Below are positions 1 through 9,050 of a stretch of 64,000 nucleotides of DNA, one piece after another. The DNA lies in assembly GCA_019192545.1 (NCBI GenBank), contig JAHCMI010000008.1, positions 1 to 64,000 on the forward strand, read 5' to 3'. Made by a program: the position numbers and the translations under genes. Every line of letters starts with the position of its first letter. Positions within the stretch are counted from its first letter, which is position 1. This stretch comes from Rivularia sp. MS3. GTDB lineage: Bacteria > Cyanobacteriota > Cyanobacteriia > Cyanobacteriales > Nostocaceae. The notes under the pieces were generated by a model. It searched no databases. It was given only the letters and a program-made list of their open reading frames with translations, and was not told the origin of the DNA.

Positions 1-231
1 GGAGTTGTGAGTTAGGAGTTAGGAGTTAGGAGTTGTGAGTTAGGAGTTAGGAGTTAGGAGTTAGGAGTTAGGAGTTAGGAGTTGTGAGTTAGGAGTTAAG
101 AATTAGTAATTACTGTTCCCTGTTCCCTATTCCCTACTCCCTACTCCCTACTCCCTAATTAAGAATTAATAATTACTAATATCTATTATTCACGCTAACT
201 GGTAACTGTTAACTGATGACTGTTAACTGTA
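1..231. repeat. Compound tandem heptamer repeats upstream of aspA
   Basis: Three repeat types follow one another. Positions 1-107 are copies of GGAGTTA, broken about every 30-50 bases by a GGAGTTGTGAGTTA variant. Positions 115-157 are CCCTACT/CCCTATT units. Positions 197-230 are AACTGTTAACTG-like units. This is the short tandemly repeated repetitive (STRR) type known from filamentous cyanobacteria. The array ends only a few bases before the aspA start codon, so the aspA leader is made largely of repeat sequence. I see no other gene here. Confidence 0.85.
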
Positions 232-235
232 TATC

Positions 236-1663
236 ATGACTAATTCACAATTTCGTATCGAAAGCGATTCGATGGGCGATCGCCAAATTCCAAGTAGCGC
301 TTATTACGGTATTCAAACATTACGGGCTACAGAAAATTTTGCTATCAGTGGGATTAAACCCTTGTCTACTTACGTAGATGCCTGCGTCATCATCAAAAAA
401 GCTACAGCAATCGTTAATGGAAAATTGGAATGTATACCCCAAGATGTCAGTCAAGCCATCGTAGAAGCTGCTGATGAGGTGTTAGATGGTAAGTTCCGCG
501 AACAGTTTGTAGTGGATGTTTATCAAGCTGGTGCCGGTACTTCGCACCATATGAATGTCAATGAAGTGCTAGCCAATCGCGCTTTGGAAATTTTAGGAGA
601 TGAAAAAGGTAACTACAAACGAGTCAGCCCTAACGATCATGTTAACTACGGGCAGTCTACAAATGATGTAATTCCCACAGCAATTAGAATTGGCGGAATT
701 TTGGCATTATCGAAGACATTGTATCCTGCCTTGGATAATGCAATTAATGCAATGGAAGAAAAAGCCACAGAATTTAAAGATATTGTAAAGTCGGGTAGGA
801 CTCATTTACAAGACGCGGTACCGGTGCGCTTGGGAGATACTTTTGCCGCTTGGGCGCAGATTCTCAAAGAACATCGAAATAGAATTAATACTGCCGCTGC
901 CGATTTGACGATGTTGGGATTGGGTGGTAGCGCAGCGGGTACGGGGTTAAACACCCATCCCCAATATCGCGTAAGTGTGATTAAAATTATTTCAGAACTA
1001 GTTAATTCTCCTTTGAAGGAGGCAACCCATCTCATGGCTGCAATGCAAAGTATGGCACCATTTGTTAACGTATCCGGTGCTTTACGAAATCTGGCTCAAG
1101 ATTTAGTCAAAATATCTCATGATTTGCGCCTGATGGATTCGGGACCAAAAACCGGTTTCAAAGAAATTCAATTACCGCCAGTGCAACCGGGTTCTTCGAT
1201 TATGCCTGGAAAATATAATCCCGTTATGGCTGAAATGACATCAATGGTTTGTTTCCAAGTAATGGGTTACGACACTGCTATTAATTATGCAGGACAAGCA
1301 GGGCAGTTAGAACTAAATGTCATGATGCCTTTGATTGCCTATGATTTTATTCACAGCATTGAAATACTAGGCAATACCGTTCTAGCATTGACTTCTCGCT
1401 GCATCAAAGGAATCAGTGCTTTACCAGAACGTTGTTTGGATTATGCCGAAGGCAGTTTAGCATTAGTAACGGCATTAAACCCTCATATAGGATACCTCAA
1501 TGCAGCCGCAATTGCTAAAGAATCTATGGAGACAGGAAAGTCCCTCAGACAAATTGTATTAGAAAAACAGTTAATGACCGAACAACAATTAGCCGAAGTA
1601 CTAAATTTAGAAAAAATGAGTACCATCGTCAGCGAGCAGTCAACAGTCAACAGTGAGCAGTGA
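236..1663 (+). CDS. aspA: Aspartate ammonia-lyase
   Basis: This enzyme would convert L-aspartate to fumarate and ammonia in the cytoplasm, linking amino-acid nitrogen to the TCA branch. The fumarase/aspartase signature GSSIMPGKYNPV is present around residues 322-333, and TGFKEIQLPP and GQSTNDVIPT are other superfamily blocks. The 475-residue length fits AspA. Fumarase class II is the main alternative, but the N-terminus (FRIESDSMGDRQIP) is typical of aspartases. The ATG is the first in the frame and sits directly after a repeat array, with no clear Shine-Dalgarno. The last ten or so residues (SEQSTVNSEQ) are encoded by AGTGAGCAGT-type repeat units that also supply the stop codon, so the native C-terminus probably ended earlier. 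Confidence 0.93.
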   Translation: MTNSQFRIESDSMGDRQIPSSAYYGIQTLRATENFAISGIKPLSTYVDACVIIKKATAIVNGKLECIPQDVSQAIVEAADEVLDGKFREQFVVDVYQAGAGTSHHMNVNEVLANRALEILGDEKGNYKRVSPNDHVNYGQSTNDVIPTAIRIGGILALSKTLYPALDNAINAMEEKATEFKDIVKSGRTHLQDAVPVRLGDTFAAWAQILKEHRNRINTAAADLTMLGLGGSAAGTGLNTHPQYRVSVIKIISELVNSPLKEATHLMAAMQSMAPFVNVSGALRNLAQDLVKISHDLRLMDSGPKTGFKEIQLPPVQPGSSIMPGKYNPVMAEMTSMVCFQVMGYDTAINYAGQAGQLELNVMMPLIAYDFIHSIEILGNTVLALTSRCIKGISALPERCLDYAEGSLALVTALNPHIGYLNAAAIAKESMETGKSLRQIVLEKQLMTEQQLAEVLNLEKMSTIVSEQSTVNSEQ

Positions 1664-1705
1664 GCAGTGAGCAGTGAGCAGTGAACAGCGAGCAGTTATC
1701 AGTTA
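1630..1705. repeat. AGTGAGC tandem heptamers across the aspA 3' end
   Basis: Units of AGTGAGC and variants (AGTCAAC, AGTGAAC, AGCGAGC) run without a break from inside aspA through its stop codon into the spacer. The repeat therefore encodes the C-terminal tail. Related ACC/TTT-rich units (AACCTTTGA type) continue to about 1785. Confidence 0.85.
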
Positions 1706-1862
1706 CCAACGCCGGAATTTGATGCTGATAACTATTAGCCTTTAACCTTTGAACTTTAACCTTGAACCTTTGACCTTTAATAACTTCTGACAACTAACCA
1801 CTAACAACCATTAAGCTAAGCTGTGATAAAACAACCTTTAAACTATTGAAAAATTTACATCA

Positions 1863-2834
1863 ATGCAGACCAATAAACCATCTGTCAGTTTAATTAGAGC
1901 GACTTCTTATTCCATTGAAGTATTAAAGGAATCCTTAGAAACCTTGCTCGAACCTTTGGGTGGAATCACAGCATTTGTTAAAAGTGGCGATCGCGTCTTA
2001 CTCAAACCTAATTTGCTTACGGGTTCGCGCCCTACAGGAGAGTGTACGACTCGCCCGGAACTGGTTTACGCTTTAGCAACTATGGTAATTGAGGCTGGTG
2101 GCAAACCTTTCTTGGGAGACAGCCCCGCTTTTGGTAGCGCCAAAGGAGTAGCCTTAGCAAATGGGTACGAACAAATTTTGGCAGAACTTAATCTTCCGAT
2201 TATCGAATTTAGTGGTAAGCGCTACGAAATAATTAACGATAAATTTAATCATTTGCTGCTTTCCAAGGAGGCGATGGAAGCAGACGTGGTTATAAATTTA
2301 CCCAAAGTCAAGTCTCATGCTCAATTGGTATTAACTTTGGGAGTCAAAAACTTGTTTGGTTGCGTACCGGGGAAAATGAAAGCTTGGTGGCACATGGAAG
2401 CAGGAAAAGATGCCAACCGTTTTGGAGAAATGCTAGTCGAGACTGCAAAGGCGATTAACCCTAACTTAACGATTATAGACGGTATTATCGGTCATGAAGG
2501 CAACGGACCGAGTGGCGGAGAACCGCGTCCTTTAGGGATTTTGGGCTGTTCAACAAACGTGTTTGCTTTAGATAGAGCGATGGTAGAAATACTAAATGTT
2601 CCCCCCGAACAAGTACCGACAATTACTGCATCAATGCGGTTGGGAATTTGCCCGGAACTAGATGAGATCCAATTCGTCCAATTACATCCCGACTTATTAC
2701 AAATAGACGATTGGCAATTACCATCGAAATTTATGCCGATTGACTTTGGAATGCCCCGAGTAATTAAATCTACTTTTAAGCATTTTTATATCCGATTTAT
2801 CAAAGAAAAAATGACCGCTTATACCGGAAATTAA
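1863..2834 (+). CDS. DUF362 domain protein
   Basis: A 323-residue protein of the DUF362 family, whose biochemical role is not established. The family blocks are visible: DRVLLKPNLL near residue 44, the long segment with VINLPKVKSHAQ near 143-154, and GVKNLFGCVPGKMK near 160-173, followed by a glycine-rich IIGHEGNGPSGGEPR block. Many relatives carry a ferredoxin-like 4Fe-4S domain; this one has none and ends soon after the core. No signal peptide or membrane segment is seen, so it is probably cytoplasmic. It lies 200 bases downstream of aspA with repeats between them, so co-transcription is uncertain. A rho-independent terminator follows about 110 bases after the stop. Confidence 0.85.
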   Translation: MQTNKPSVSLIRATSYSIEVLKESLETLLEPLGGITAFVKSGDRVLLKPNLLTGSRPTGECTTRPELVYALATMVIEAGGKPFLGDSPAFGSAKGVALANGYEQILAELNLPIIEFSGKRYEIINDKFNHLLLSKEAMEADVVINLPKVKSHAQLVLTLGVKNLFGCVPGKMKAWWHMEAGKDANRFGEMLVETAKAINPNLTIIDGIIGHEGNGPSGGEPRPLGILGCSTNVFALDRAMVEILNVPPEQVPTITASMRLGICPELDEIQFVQLHPDLLQIDDWQLPSKFMPIDFGMPRVIKSTFKHFYIRFIKEKMTAYTGN

Positions 2835-2941
2835 GAGAATTGTTGAAAGCAACAAAAATTGCCTTTATAGTGCAAGCTTGGCTACAGCAATTTTATGTAC
2901 TAGCAGAGTAACCTATAAATACCCTCCGATTGCTTAACCAG

Positions 2942-2969
2942 ACCGCCCTATTTTAGTGGCGGTTTTTTT
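2942..2969 (+). terminator. Rho-independent terminator after the DUF362 gene
   Basis: Stem ACCGCC/GGCGGT closes a 10-base loop and is followed by seven T residues. The position, just past a plus-strand gene and before a long AT-rich spacer, fits termination of the DUF362 transcript. Confidence 0.75.
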
Positions 2970-3782
2970 AGTCCGGAAAATTATGATAAATTGTTACATT
3001 TTTCCATATCAGCTATTTTTATTTTCGCTGTCAATATACAGACTATAACCTCTACTAAAAGAATATTAAATATCATATAACCATTTGATAATTTTTCAGA
3101 AATCATCCGGATATTAATAACCCGATATTGAGACATACTCAACCGTATTATCAACTGTATTTATCATTATTTTCACCGATTTAAATATGAAGATTTTTAG
3201 CGAGCAATAGTCACTTACTGCTACTTAAAAACAATTTAAATATTCTGTAGTTATGCGGTATAGAATTATTAACTGAATCTTTTGGTCAAAGCATATAGCG
3301 GATATAAAACTTTTGAGTGTAATCACTGATGATGATATAAAAACTTTAAAGTATACTCAATTACTTTTAAGTATCAAACTATAAATAATTATCTTTCTAG
3401 AAAGCTTAAAACCCTTGCTATGTAACAAATTATCTATCTATTGGAAGATGATATTGACCCGTTTTTGATTTAAAGTTAATATTAATGGATTGAAAATATG
3501 TATTTTTTTTTGCATGATAATTAATTAATATAAACTGTAGGCAATACAGTGAATACGCAAGTATGAAGCGAGATTAGTTACAAGTAATTAAACAAGATAT
3601 TTAAGAATTACTTGGTATCAAGAGTTTCACGTATAAAGAAATATATAAAGTAAGTTCCAAGACTCGTTTAAATTCTTATTTCGTTCCGAGTTTACGGTCA
3701 GAAAAAAAGCTAAAATAATAGCAACACTCTCATTCAAGAGAGGGTTGTAGCAACTAGTGATGTAAAGAGCTAAATAATTTAT
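2970..3782. other. Long AT-rich spacer without a recognisable gene
   Basis: About 800 bases of very AT-rich DNA with stop codons in all frames. I see no RNA gene, repeat or convincing small reading frame. A short imperfect palindrome around 3728-3745 (CTCTCATTCAAGAGAG) lies just upstream of the next gene and may be a control element, but this is not established. Confidence 0.5.
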
Positions 3783-4049
3783 ATGGATTCTAACAGTCAG
3801 TCTGCCAATACTGAGGAATTACCTTCGCAACGTGTGGCAGACGTTGTAGGAACAGCGATTGCTATGTTAACTTTAACGCTACCTATGTTTGTAATTGGTC
3901 ATTACTCTTCAAGCAGCGTTTCAGATAGCCGGCAACCATTAACCTATAACTTGCAAAAAACTGACAATGATACAGAACTAATAAACAGTGAAATTTCATC
4001 AATTTATAAAATGAATAAAGATGCTTCGCAAAAATCCTTGAAAAAATAA
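3783..4049 (+). CDS. Small single-pass membrane protein, function unknown
   Basis: An 88-residue protein with a polar, acidic N-terminus, one hydrophobic segment at about residues 20-40 (VVGTAIAMLTLTLPMFVIGH) and a polar C-terminal tail of about 45 residues. The segment LPSQRVADVVGTAIA resembles small conserved proteins of filamentous cyanobacteria as I recall them, but I cannot name the family. It is monocistronic: long spacers lie on both sides and a terminator follows at 4361. The start ATG has no strong Shine-Dalgarno. The membrane segment and the amino-acid make-up support a real gene. Confidence 0.6.
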   Translation: MDSNSQSANTEELPSQRVADVVGTAIAMLTLTLPMFVIGHYSSSSVSDSRQPLTYNLQKTDNDTELINSEISSIYKMNKDASQKSLKK

Positions 4050-4360
4050 TTTAAAGCAGGCATGAATATAAACGCGCCTCTACTTATAATTAGATTATGA
4101 GAAGAAATTAATGTGAATTCGCATTCGTAAGATAGATTTTTTTGTGGCGCGTACAAAAGCGTTGTTTCGACTAATCGAGTAAGGCGCAACTTTTTGAACG
4201 CTCTAACTTTCAATCTTAAGAAGTCCTACATCATACTCGAACAAAGGTGTGGGATGTTGCCGGTTTGATACTTCTGTATTAAAAAGCTTTACCGGACATA
4301 CCAGTCCACAAAAGTTTTTAACGCCCGATCGCGTTCTATAATTTTCGGCTTAACATATCG

Positions 4361-4397
4361 AAGATGCCCATGTTCTAATTGGGCATCTTTCTTTTTT
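4361..4397 (+). terminator. Strong rho-independent terminator upstream of ppa
   Basis: A ten-base perfect stem AAGATGCCCA/TGGGCATCTT with a nine-base loop is followed by TCTTTTTT. It could end the transcript of the small membrane protein gene (stop at 4049) and isolate ppa. The 310 bases before it hold no gene I can recognise. Confidence 0.8.
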
Positions 4398-4565
4398 GCC
4401 AAACGAGCGGACAAGGTTATCTTACAAATGTCTCAACTGGTGATTTTATCAAATAAGCTAACTGCGGCAATCAACCACTTTGGGATAAGTCCATATTGAC
4501 CTAAAATTCTACACGGGAGCCTTCAAACTCTCACCGATAATTAATTTTGCTTTAGGAGTAAATCC

Positions 4566-5075
4566 GTGGACTTATCGATTATCCCAGCCCAACCGAAACC
4601 CGGTTTGATAAATGTTTTAATTGAAATTGTTGGTGGAAGTAAGAATAAATACGAGTATGACAAAGATTTACAAGCTTTTGCTTTAGATCGGGTACTTTAT
4701 TCATCGGTACAATATCCCTACGACTATGGTTTTGTACCTAATACTTTGGCTGATGATGGTGACCCCCTCGATGGTATGGTAATAATGGACGAGCCAACAT
4801 TTCCCGGTTGTATAATTGCAGCAAGACCTATCGGAATGTTGGAAATGATTGATGGGGGCGATCGCGATGAAAAAATTCTTTGCGTTGCCGATAAAGACCC
4901 ACGTTATGCTAACGTAAAATCTCTGAGAGATTTAGCTCCTCATCGACTCGATGAAATCGCAGAATTCTTCCGGAGTTACAAAAACTTAGAGAAAAAGGTC
5001 ACTGAGATTCTTGGTTGGCAAGATGTTGAGAAAGTAGCACCTTTAGTGGAACAATGCATCAAAGCTGGCAAGTAG
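4566..5075 (+). CDS. ppa: Inorganic pyrophosphatase
   Basis: A soluble family I pyrophosphatase that hydrolyses PPi to two phosphates and so pulls biosynthetic reactions forward. The metal-binding signature reads [10 protein letters not shown] (residues about 60-69), after [16 protein letters not shown] near residue 115 is also characteristic. The 169-residue length is normal. The start is GTG at 4566: it is preceded by AGGAG nine bases upstream, and the family N-terminus (DLSIIPAQP) begins right there. The gene lies just after a terminator and about 90 bases before panD on the same strand, so it may be co-transcribed with panD. Confidence 0.96.
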   Translation: MDLSIIPAQPKPGLINVLIEIVGGSKNKYEYDKDLQAFALDRVLYSSVQYPYDYGFVPNTLADDGDPLDGMVIMDEPTFPGCIIAARPIGMLEMIDGGDRDEKILCVADKDPRYANVKSLRDLAPHRLDEIAEFFRSYKNLEKKVTEILGWQDVEKVAPLVEQCIKAGK

Positions 5076-5165
5076 AAAACAATTGAAATTTTTCTCACAT
5101 AAAAATTCCGCTCGCTCACCGCAACTTGTTTTTTTTAATTTTTTCTCCTAAAACCTAATTGCCCA

Positions 5166-5555
5166 ATGCAACGCACGCTTCTTTTTGCAAAAATTCACAA
5201 CTGTACTCTCACCGAAGTAAATCCTAACTACGTGGGTAGTATCACCATAGATAAAATGCTTTTAGAAAAAGCTGGCATTTTGCCTTACGAGCAGGTGCAA
5301 GTGGTGAACGTGACTAATGGCGAGCGTTTCGTGACTTATACAATACCGGCTGATGCGAATTCGGGAGCCATTGAGCTAAACGGGGCTGCGGCGCGTTTGG
5401 GCATAAAAGGAGACCGCTTGATTATAATGTCTTACGGGCAGTTTACCTTGGAAGAAATTACTAATTTTTCTCCAACAGTTGCAATCGTAGACGAGAAAAA
5501 CAAATTGTTAGAAATACGTCACTACGATGAACTGCTCGCTAAGACTATTATGTAG
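5166..5555 (+). CDS. panD: Aspartate 1-decarboxylase proenzyme
   Basis: PanD makes beta-alanine from aspartate for pantothenate and CoA. It is made as a proenzyme that cleaves itself between Gly and Ser, and that site is visible as YVGSITID (Gly24-Ser25). The catalytic-core segments [20 protein letters not shown] and [10 protein letters not shown] follow. The length of 129 residues is standard. The stop is five bases before the start of the next gene, indicating a tight operon with the metallo-beta-lactamase-fold protein downstream. Aspartate use by both AspA and PanD within 5 kb may be coincidence. Confidence 0.96.
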   Translation: MQRTLLFAKIHNCTLTEVNPNYVGSITIDKMLLEKAGILPYEQVQVVNVTNGERFVTYTIPADANSGAIELNGAAARLGIKGDRLIIMSYGQFTLEEITNFSPTVAIVDEKNKLLEIRHYDELLAKTIM

Positions 5556-5560
5556 CGAAT

Positions 5561-6463
5561 ATGTCACAGATAGAACCGTCGAGCCATGCTCAATATGCGA
5601 GCCAATCGCCTTTAAAATGCTCCCCCGAACAACCTGACAAATTTTTTGTCAAATTTTGGGGGGTGCGGGGTTTAATTCCCACACCGGGCGAAGAAACTAA
5701 TTTTTATGGAGGCAACACAGCCTGTGTGGAAATGCAGGTTGGCACAAAAAAGTTAATTTTTGATGGTGGTACGGGGTTGCGAGTATTGGGAAAAAGCTGG
5801 CTGCGACAACAGCAAGAATTAGTTGCTCATTTGTTTTTTACTAATGCTCAAACAAACCGCATTCAAGGCTTTCCGTTTTTTGCTCCTGGATTTGCATCTC
5901 AAAACTGCTTGCATATCTACGGTACGGCGGCTTCCAATGGTGCATCAATCAAGCAATCCCTGGGAGATCAGATGTTGTTGCCGCATTTTCCTTATCCCTT
6001 ACAAGTTATGAAATCCGAACTGCAATTTTATTACTTGACTCCAGATAAAGTGGTAAGCATAGACGATGTAACTGTAGAAATGGCGCTAATAAATAATGTA
6101 ACAAAGTCTATTGGGTATAGAGTTATCTGGAAAGAATATAGCGTTGCTTATATTACAGATTTGCAATCAAAAATCGACGATTCGGAACTAGAAAGCTTAG
6201 AAAAATTGACTCAAGAAGCAGACTTAATGATTGTAAATCCTGGCTACATTACTTCCGAACTTCGTAATTCACAAACACCAATTGATTGCTACTGGCAAGT
6301 TGCAGTGGATTTAGCTCGTAGAGCAAAAGTAAAGCAGCTTGTATTCTCCAATCATCATCCTAATGATAACGATAGCTTTTTAAATAAAGTCCAAGCAAAG
6401 ATTAAATCTGAATTTGAACAAGCATTTTTAGCTCGTGAAGGTATGGTAATATCTGTTAACTGA
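5561..6463 (+). CDS. Metallo-beta-lactamase-fold protein lacking the metal motif
   Basis: A 300-residue protein with the N-terminal pattern of the phosphoribosyl-1,2-cyclic phosphate/PhnP-like MBL proteins of cyanobacteria: FWGVRGLIPTPG, then YGGNTACVEM and IFDGGTGLRVLG. Where active relatives have HTHWDHIQGFPFF, this protein has NAQTNRIQGFPFF (residues about 95-107), so the HxHxDH zinc ligands are gone. A later histidine pair survives in FSNHHPNDND near residue 267. The fold should be kept but hydrolase activity is unlikely. It is in an operon with panD, five bases behind it; whether it acts in pantothenate synthesis is unknown. The reading frame is intact, so this is not a broken gene. Confidence 0.85.
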   Translation: MSQIEPSSHAQYASQSPLKCSPEQPDKFFVKFWGVRGLIPTPGEETNFYGGNTACVEMQVGTKKLIFDGGTGLRVLGKSWLRQQQELVAHLFFTNAQTNRIQGFPFFAPGFASQNCLHIYGTAASNGASIKQSLGDQMLLPHFPYPLQVMKSELQFYYLTPDKVVSIDDVTVEMALINNVTKSIGYRVIWKEYSVAYITDLQSKIDDSELESLEKLTQEADLMIVNPGYITSELRNSQTPIDCYWQVAVDLARRAKVKQLVFSNHHPNDNDSFLNKVQAKIKSEFEQAFLAREGMVISVN

Positions 6464-6487
6464 AGTTATATGGAAGTTATTTGCACA

Positions 6488-6952
6488 TCAAATAGAATTT
6501 TTGCGATGACTGCTCCGGATAATCCAGTAACTTATTGATAAAGCAAAAACTGCTACTCCTAATCCAATTACTTTTAATCCTTCTGTATTTTTTAAATCTA
6601 AAATAATAATTTTTCTGGCTACGGCTATCAAGGAAGTAGCAATTACTAGCTCAACATGAATCACGCTCTTCCTCAGATAAGCAGTAATATTTTCTAAAAT
6701 TTCTAAAGCAATCAAAATATTTAAAAATAATCCGAAAGCTGTAAATAAATTTTTATTGAAACTTGCTTCATTGACATCCCAAATAAGCAGTTTATTAAAT
6801 ATAAATATGACTAAATCTACGATAGCAATTAAAATTAAGACTATCATAGTAATAGAAAGCAACTTGGAAACTAATACCTGAATATTTTCAATTATATGTA
6901 AAAAATTATCATTTTGACTGTATTTACGAATCTGTCTGAATAGATTCTTCAT
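6488..6952 (-). CDS. PsiE-family membrane protein
   Basis: A 154-residue integral membrane protein with four predicted hydrophobic segments (about residues 27-52, 68-87, 98-115 and 124-146). The central part LIALEILENITAYLRK followed by HVELVIATSLIAVARKIIILD matches the phosphate-starvation-inducible PsiE family, whose molecular function is unknown. It converges with the MBL-fold gene, with only 25 bases between the two stops. Regulation by phosphate cannot be judged; I see no clear PHO box upstream. Confidence 0.8.
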   Translation of the reverse strand: MKNLFRQIRKYSQNDNFLHIIENIQVLVSKLLSITMIVLILIAIVDLVIFIFNKLLIWDVNEASFNKNLFTAFGLFLNILIALEILENITAYLRKSVIHVELVIATSLIAVARKIIILDLKNTEGLKVIGLGVAVFALSISYWIIRSSHRKNSI

Positions 6953-7253
6953 GCTTCATGCCTTGCAGTTGAAAGTTTAATATAACTGACGATAGTTAGT
7001 AATTGGTAAATTTGAAAGTCAATAAAATCAATAAAATCAATCAATAAAATCAATTAATAAAATTAATAATTAGAAGTAAAGCTAAATCATTTGTTTAAAT
7101 CATACCCCAAAACTATTACTATAAACAATTCTTGCTCAATTAATAACTATATTAGGTAAAAAGCATTTATCAAAGACAGTAAAAACTTATTGCCTTGAAT
7201 CACGAATAAATATACAGTGTAAACTATTATCTCGTATATTTTGAAGGGGAACC
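6953..7253. other. Divergent spacer between psiE-like and Rieske genes
   Basis: The spacer must hold promoters for both flanking genes. It contains a short direct repeat of AATCAATAAA units at 7018-7066. No RNA gene or further reading frame is visible. Confidence 0.5.
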
Positions 7254-7673
7254 ATGAACCGTCGTAGCTTCTTAAACTGGGTTGGAATCGGTTGGATCGC
7301 AAGTTGTTTACCCGTGGCTATTGCAGCTTGTTCTTCAAAGGAAATAAAGCAAAATGCCTCAGAATCTCAAGAATGGCAAGAAGTTGGGACATCTTCCGAA
7401 TTAAATACTAATGGAAAATTGCTTACTAAAAATACATCAGTTGGAGAAGTATTATTAGTTAAAACTTCAGTTCCTGGCGATTTAGTTGCCGTGAATCCTA
7501 CCTGTACTCATTCTGGTTGTACGGTAGAATGGAAAGCTGATATGAATAAATTTGTTTGTCCATGTCATGGTTCTGAATTTGGTGTTGCTGGTAAAGTTGA
7601 AAAAGCACCAGCTACAGCACCTTTAAAAACATATGCAGTCAAAGTTGAAGGCGAGAAAGTCTTAATTAAATAA
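7254..7673 (+). CDS. Rieske [2Fe-2S] protein with Tat and lipobox signals
   Basis: A 139-residue electron-transfer protein. The cluster ligands are in CTHSGC (about residues 83-88) and CPCHGSEF (about 102-109), including the two extra cysteines that form the stabilising disulfide in cytochrome-complex Rieske proteins. The N-terminus MNRRSFLNWVGIG has a twin-arginine motif, and IAAC at about residues 22-25 fits a lipobox. This suggests folded export through Tat and a lipid anchor rather than the long membrane helix of PetC. It stands alone with no cytochrome b partner, so it is not the main cytochrome b6f subunit. A GGGGA Shine-Dalgarno precedes the ATG. The partner protein is unknown. Confidence 0.9.
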   Translation: MNRRSFLNWVGIGWIASCLPVAIAACSSKEIKQNASESQEWQEVGTSSELNTNGKLLTKNTSVGEVLLVKTSVPGDLVAVNPTCTHSGCTVEWKADMNKFVCPCHGSEFGVAGKVEKAPATAPLKTYAVKVEGEKVLIK

Positions 7674-8033
7674 GTTTTCGGTATTATTTCATCGATTCGA
7701 CTTAGTCATCTATTAATATTCTCGAATATAAGCTTCTTACTCAAATTTTCGGAAAACACTGCTTAGTTGAGTAAACATGATTTATGATATTTGTTTATTT
7801 ATAGTTTGGGTTAGCAAAAACAATTAATATTTTCTCATACAAAATGGCTATAAAAAATAACTCTAATTTCCCGAATAACTGCGATTAAGGTAAAATCATA
7901 AACATGCCTTAAACATGTCTTACCTAAAAAATAGATTATAGAAAAGGCATATATGTAACATAATTTACTAAATAAAAAATAAAAAGTAAGTTAAGTTAAA
8001 TTTGTTATAAAAATAACGATTGACTACTTAAAA
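7674..8033. other. AT-rich spacer upstream of the LysR gene
   Basis: About 360 bases with no gene or RNA that I recognise. AAACATGCCTTAAACATGTCTTA at 7902-7924 contains two close copies of an ACATG(T/C)CTTA word about 14 bases apart, some 110 bases before the LysR start. They could be operator half-sites, but that is only a guess. Confidence 0.35.
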
Positions 8034-8969
8034 ATGCGGCTAGAACAGTTGCAAGCCTTTTTGGCGATCGCCGAGTGTGGTAGTTTTCAGAAAGCAGCGC
8101 ACAAACGTAGTGTGACTCAATCTACAATCAGTAGGCAAATTCAAGCATTGGAAGCAGATTTAGGCTTTGAACTGTTTCACAGAAGCAGTCAGTCAAAATT
8201 GACATTAGCGGGTGAAACTTTACTGCCTCGTGCGCGTAAAATTTGTTTAGAGTGGCAAACTGTAAAGCAAGAAATAACAGATTTAATTGCAGGAAAGCAA
8301 CCAGAACTTTGTATTGCTTCTATTCCTTCAGTCAGCGCTTACTATTTTCCACCTTTATTTCAATCATTTTGCAACCAATACCCCGATGTACAACTACGAG
8401 TCACATCATTAGGTAGCGATAGGGCACTAAAGGTTCTCAAAGATGGGCTAGTGGATTTAGCTATTGTCATGAACAATCGTTTTCTTACCACCAGTAAAGA
8501 AATGGTTGTTGAAACCCTTTATGAAGATAAAATAGAAGTTTTAATATCAGTTAATCATCCATTAGCAAAATATGAATGTATACCTTGGTCAGAATTAATT
8601 CGCTATCGACAAGTAATTTTTAAAGAAGGTTATGGAATGCAGCGTTTAGTGCAAAATCAATTTGACCAAGCTGAAACTTTACTTAAATCGGCTTTAGAAG
8701 TGAATACTTTAGATGCTTTCCGGGGAATAGTACGTCAAGGAGAATTGATTGCTTTATTACCGAGTTCTGCATTAGTTGAAGCGCGCATCGATCCCACTTT
8801 GGCAATTCGCCCTTTTACTATTAACAATGATAGTTCTTCCCAAGACATATCTTTAACTCGTCAAGTAGTAATAGTAACCACCCAAGACCGCTTACAAATT
8901 CCTCCCATACAATATTTCTGGCATCTGGTGAAAGAGCAAATCCCTCAACAAGTTAATGGGGAAAAGTGA
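8034..8969 (+). CDS. LysR-family transcriptional regulator
   Basis: A 311-residue regulator. Residues 1-60 form the LysR helix-turn-helix (LEQLQAFLAIAECGSFQKAA then SVTQSTISRQIQALE), and residues 90-300 form the substrate-binding-like effector domain. The inducer is not deducible. It is followed on the same strand, 80 bases later, by a TrpD-like gene, which may be a target or partner. The C-terminal QVNGEK and the stop abut a repeat unit (AGTGAGCAGTTAACAG), so the last residues may be repeat-derived. The start ATG matches the family N-terminus. Confidence 0.92.
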   Translation: MRLEQLQAFLAIAECGSFQKAAHKRSVTQSTISRQIQALEADLGFELFHRSSQSKLTLAGETLLPRARKICLEWQTVKQEITDLIAGKQPELCIASIPSVSAYYFPPLFQSFCNQYPDVQLRVTSLGSDRALKVLKDGLVDLAIVMNNRFLTTSKEMVVETLYEDKIEVLISVNHPLAKYECIPWSELIRYRQVIFKEGYGMQRLVQNQFDQAETLLKSALEVNTLDAFRGIVRQGELIALLPSSALVEARIDPTLAIRPFTINNDSSSQDISLTRQVVIVTTQDRLQIPPIQYFWHLVKEQIPQQVNGEK

Positions 8970-9050
8970 GCAGTTAACAGTTACCAGCTTTCAACAATAC
9001 TAATTAGTTTTTATTATCTATTCCTATCTTCCCCAAGGCTGTTAATTAAG

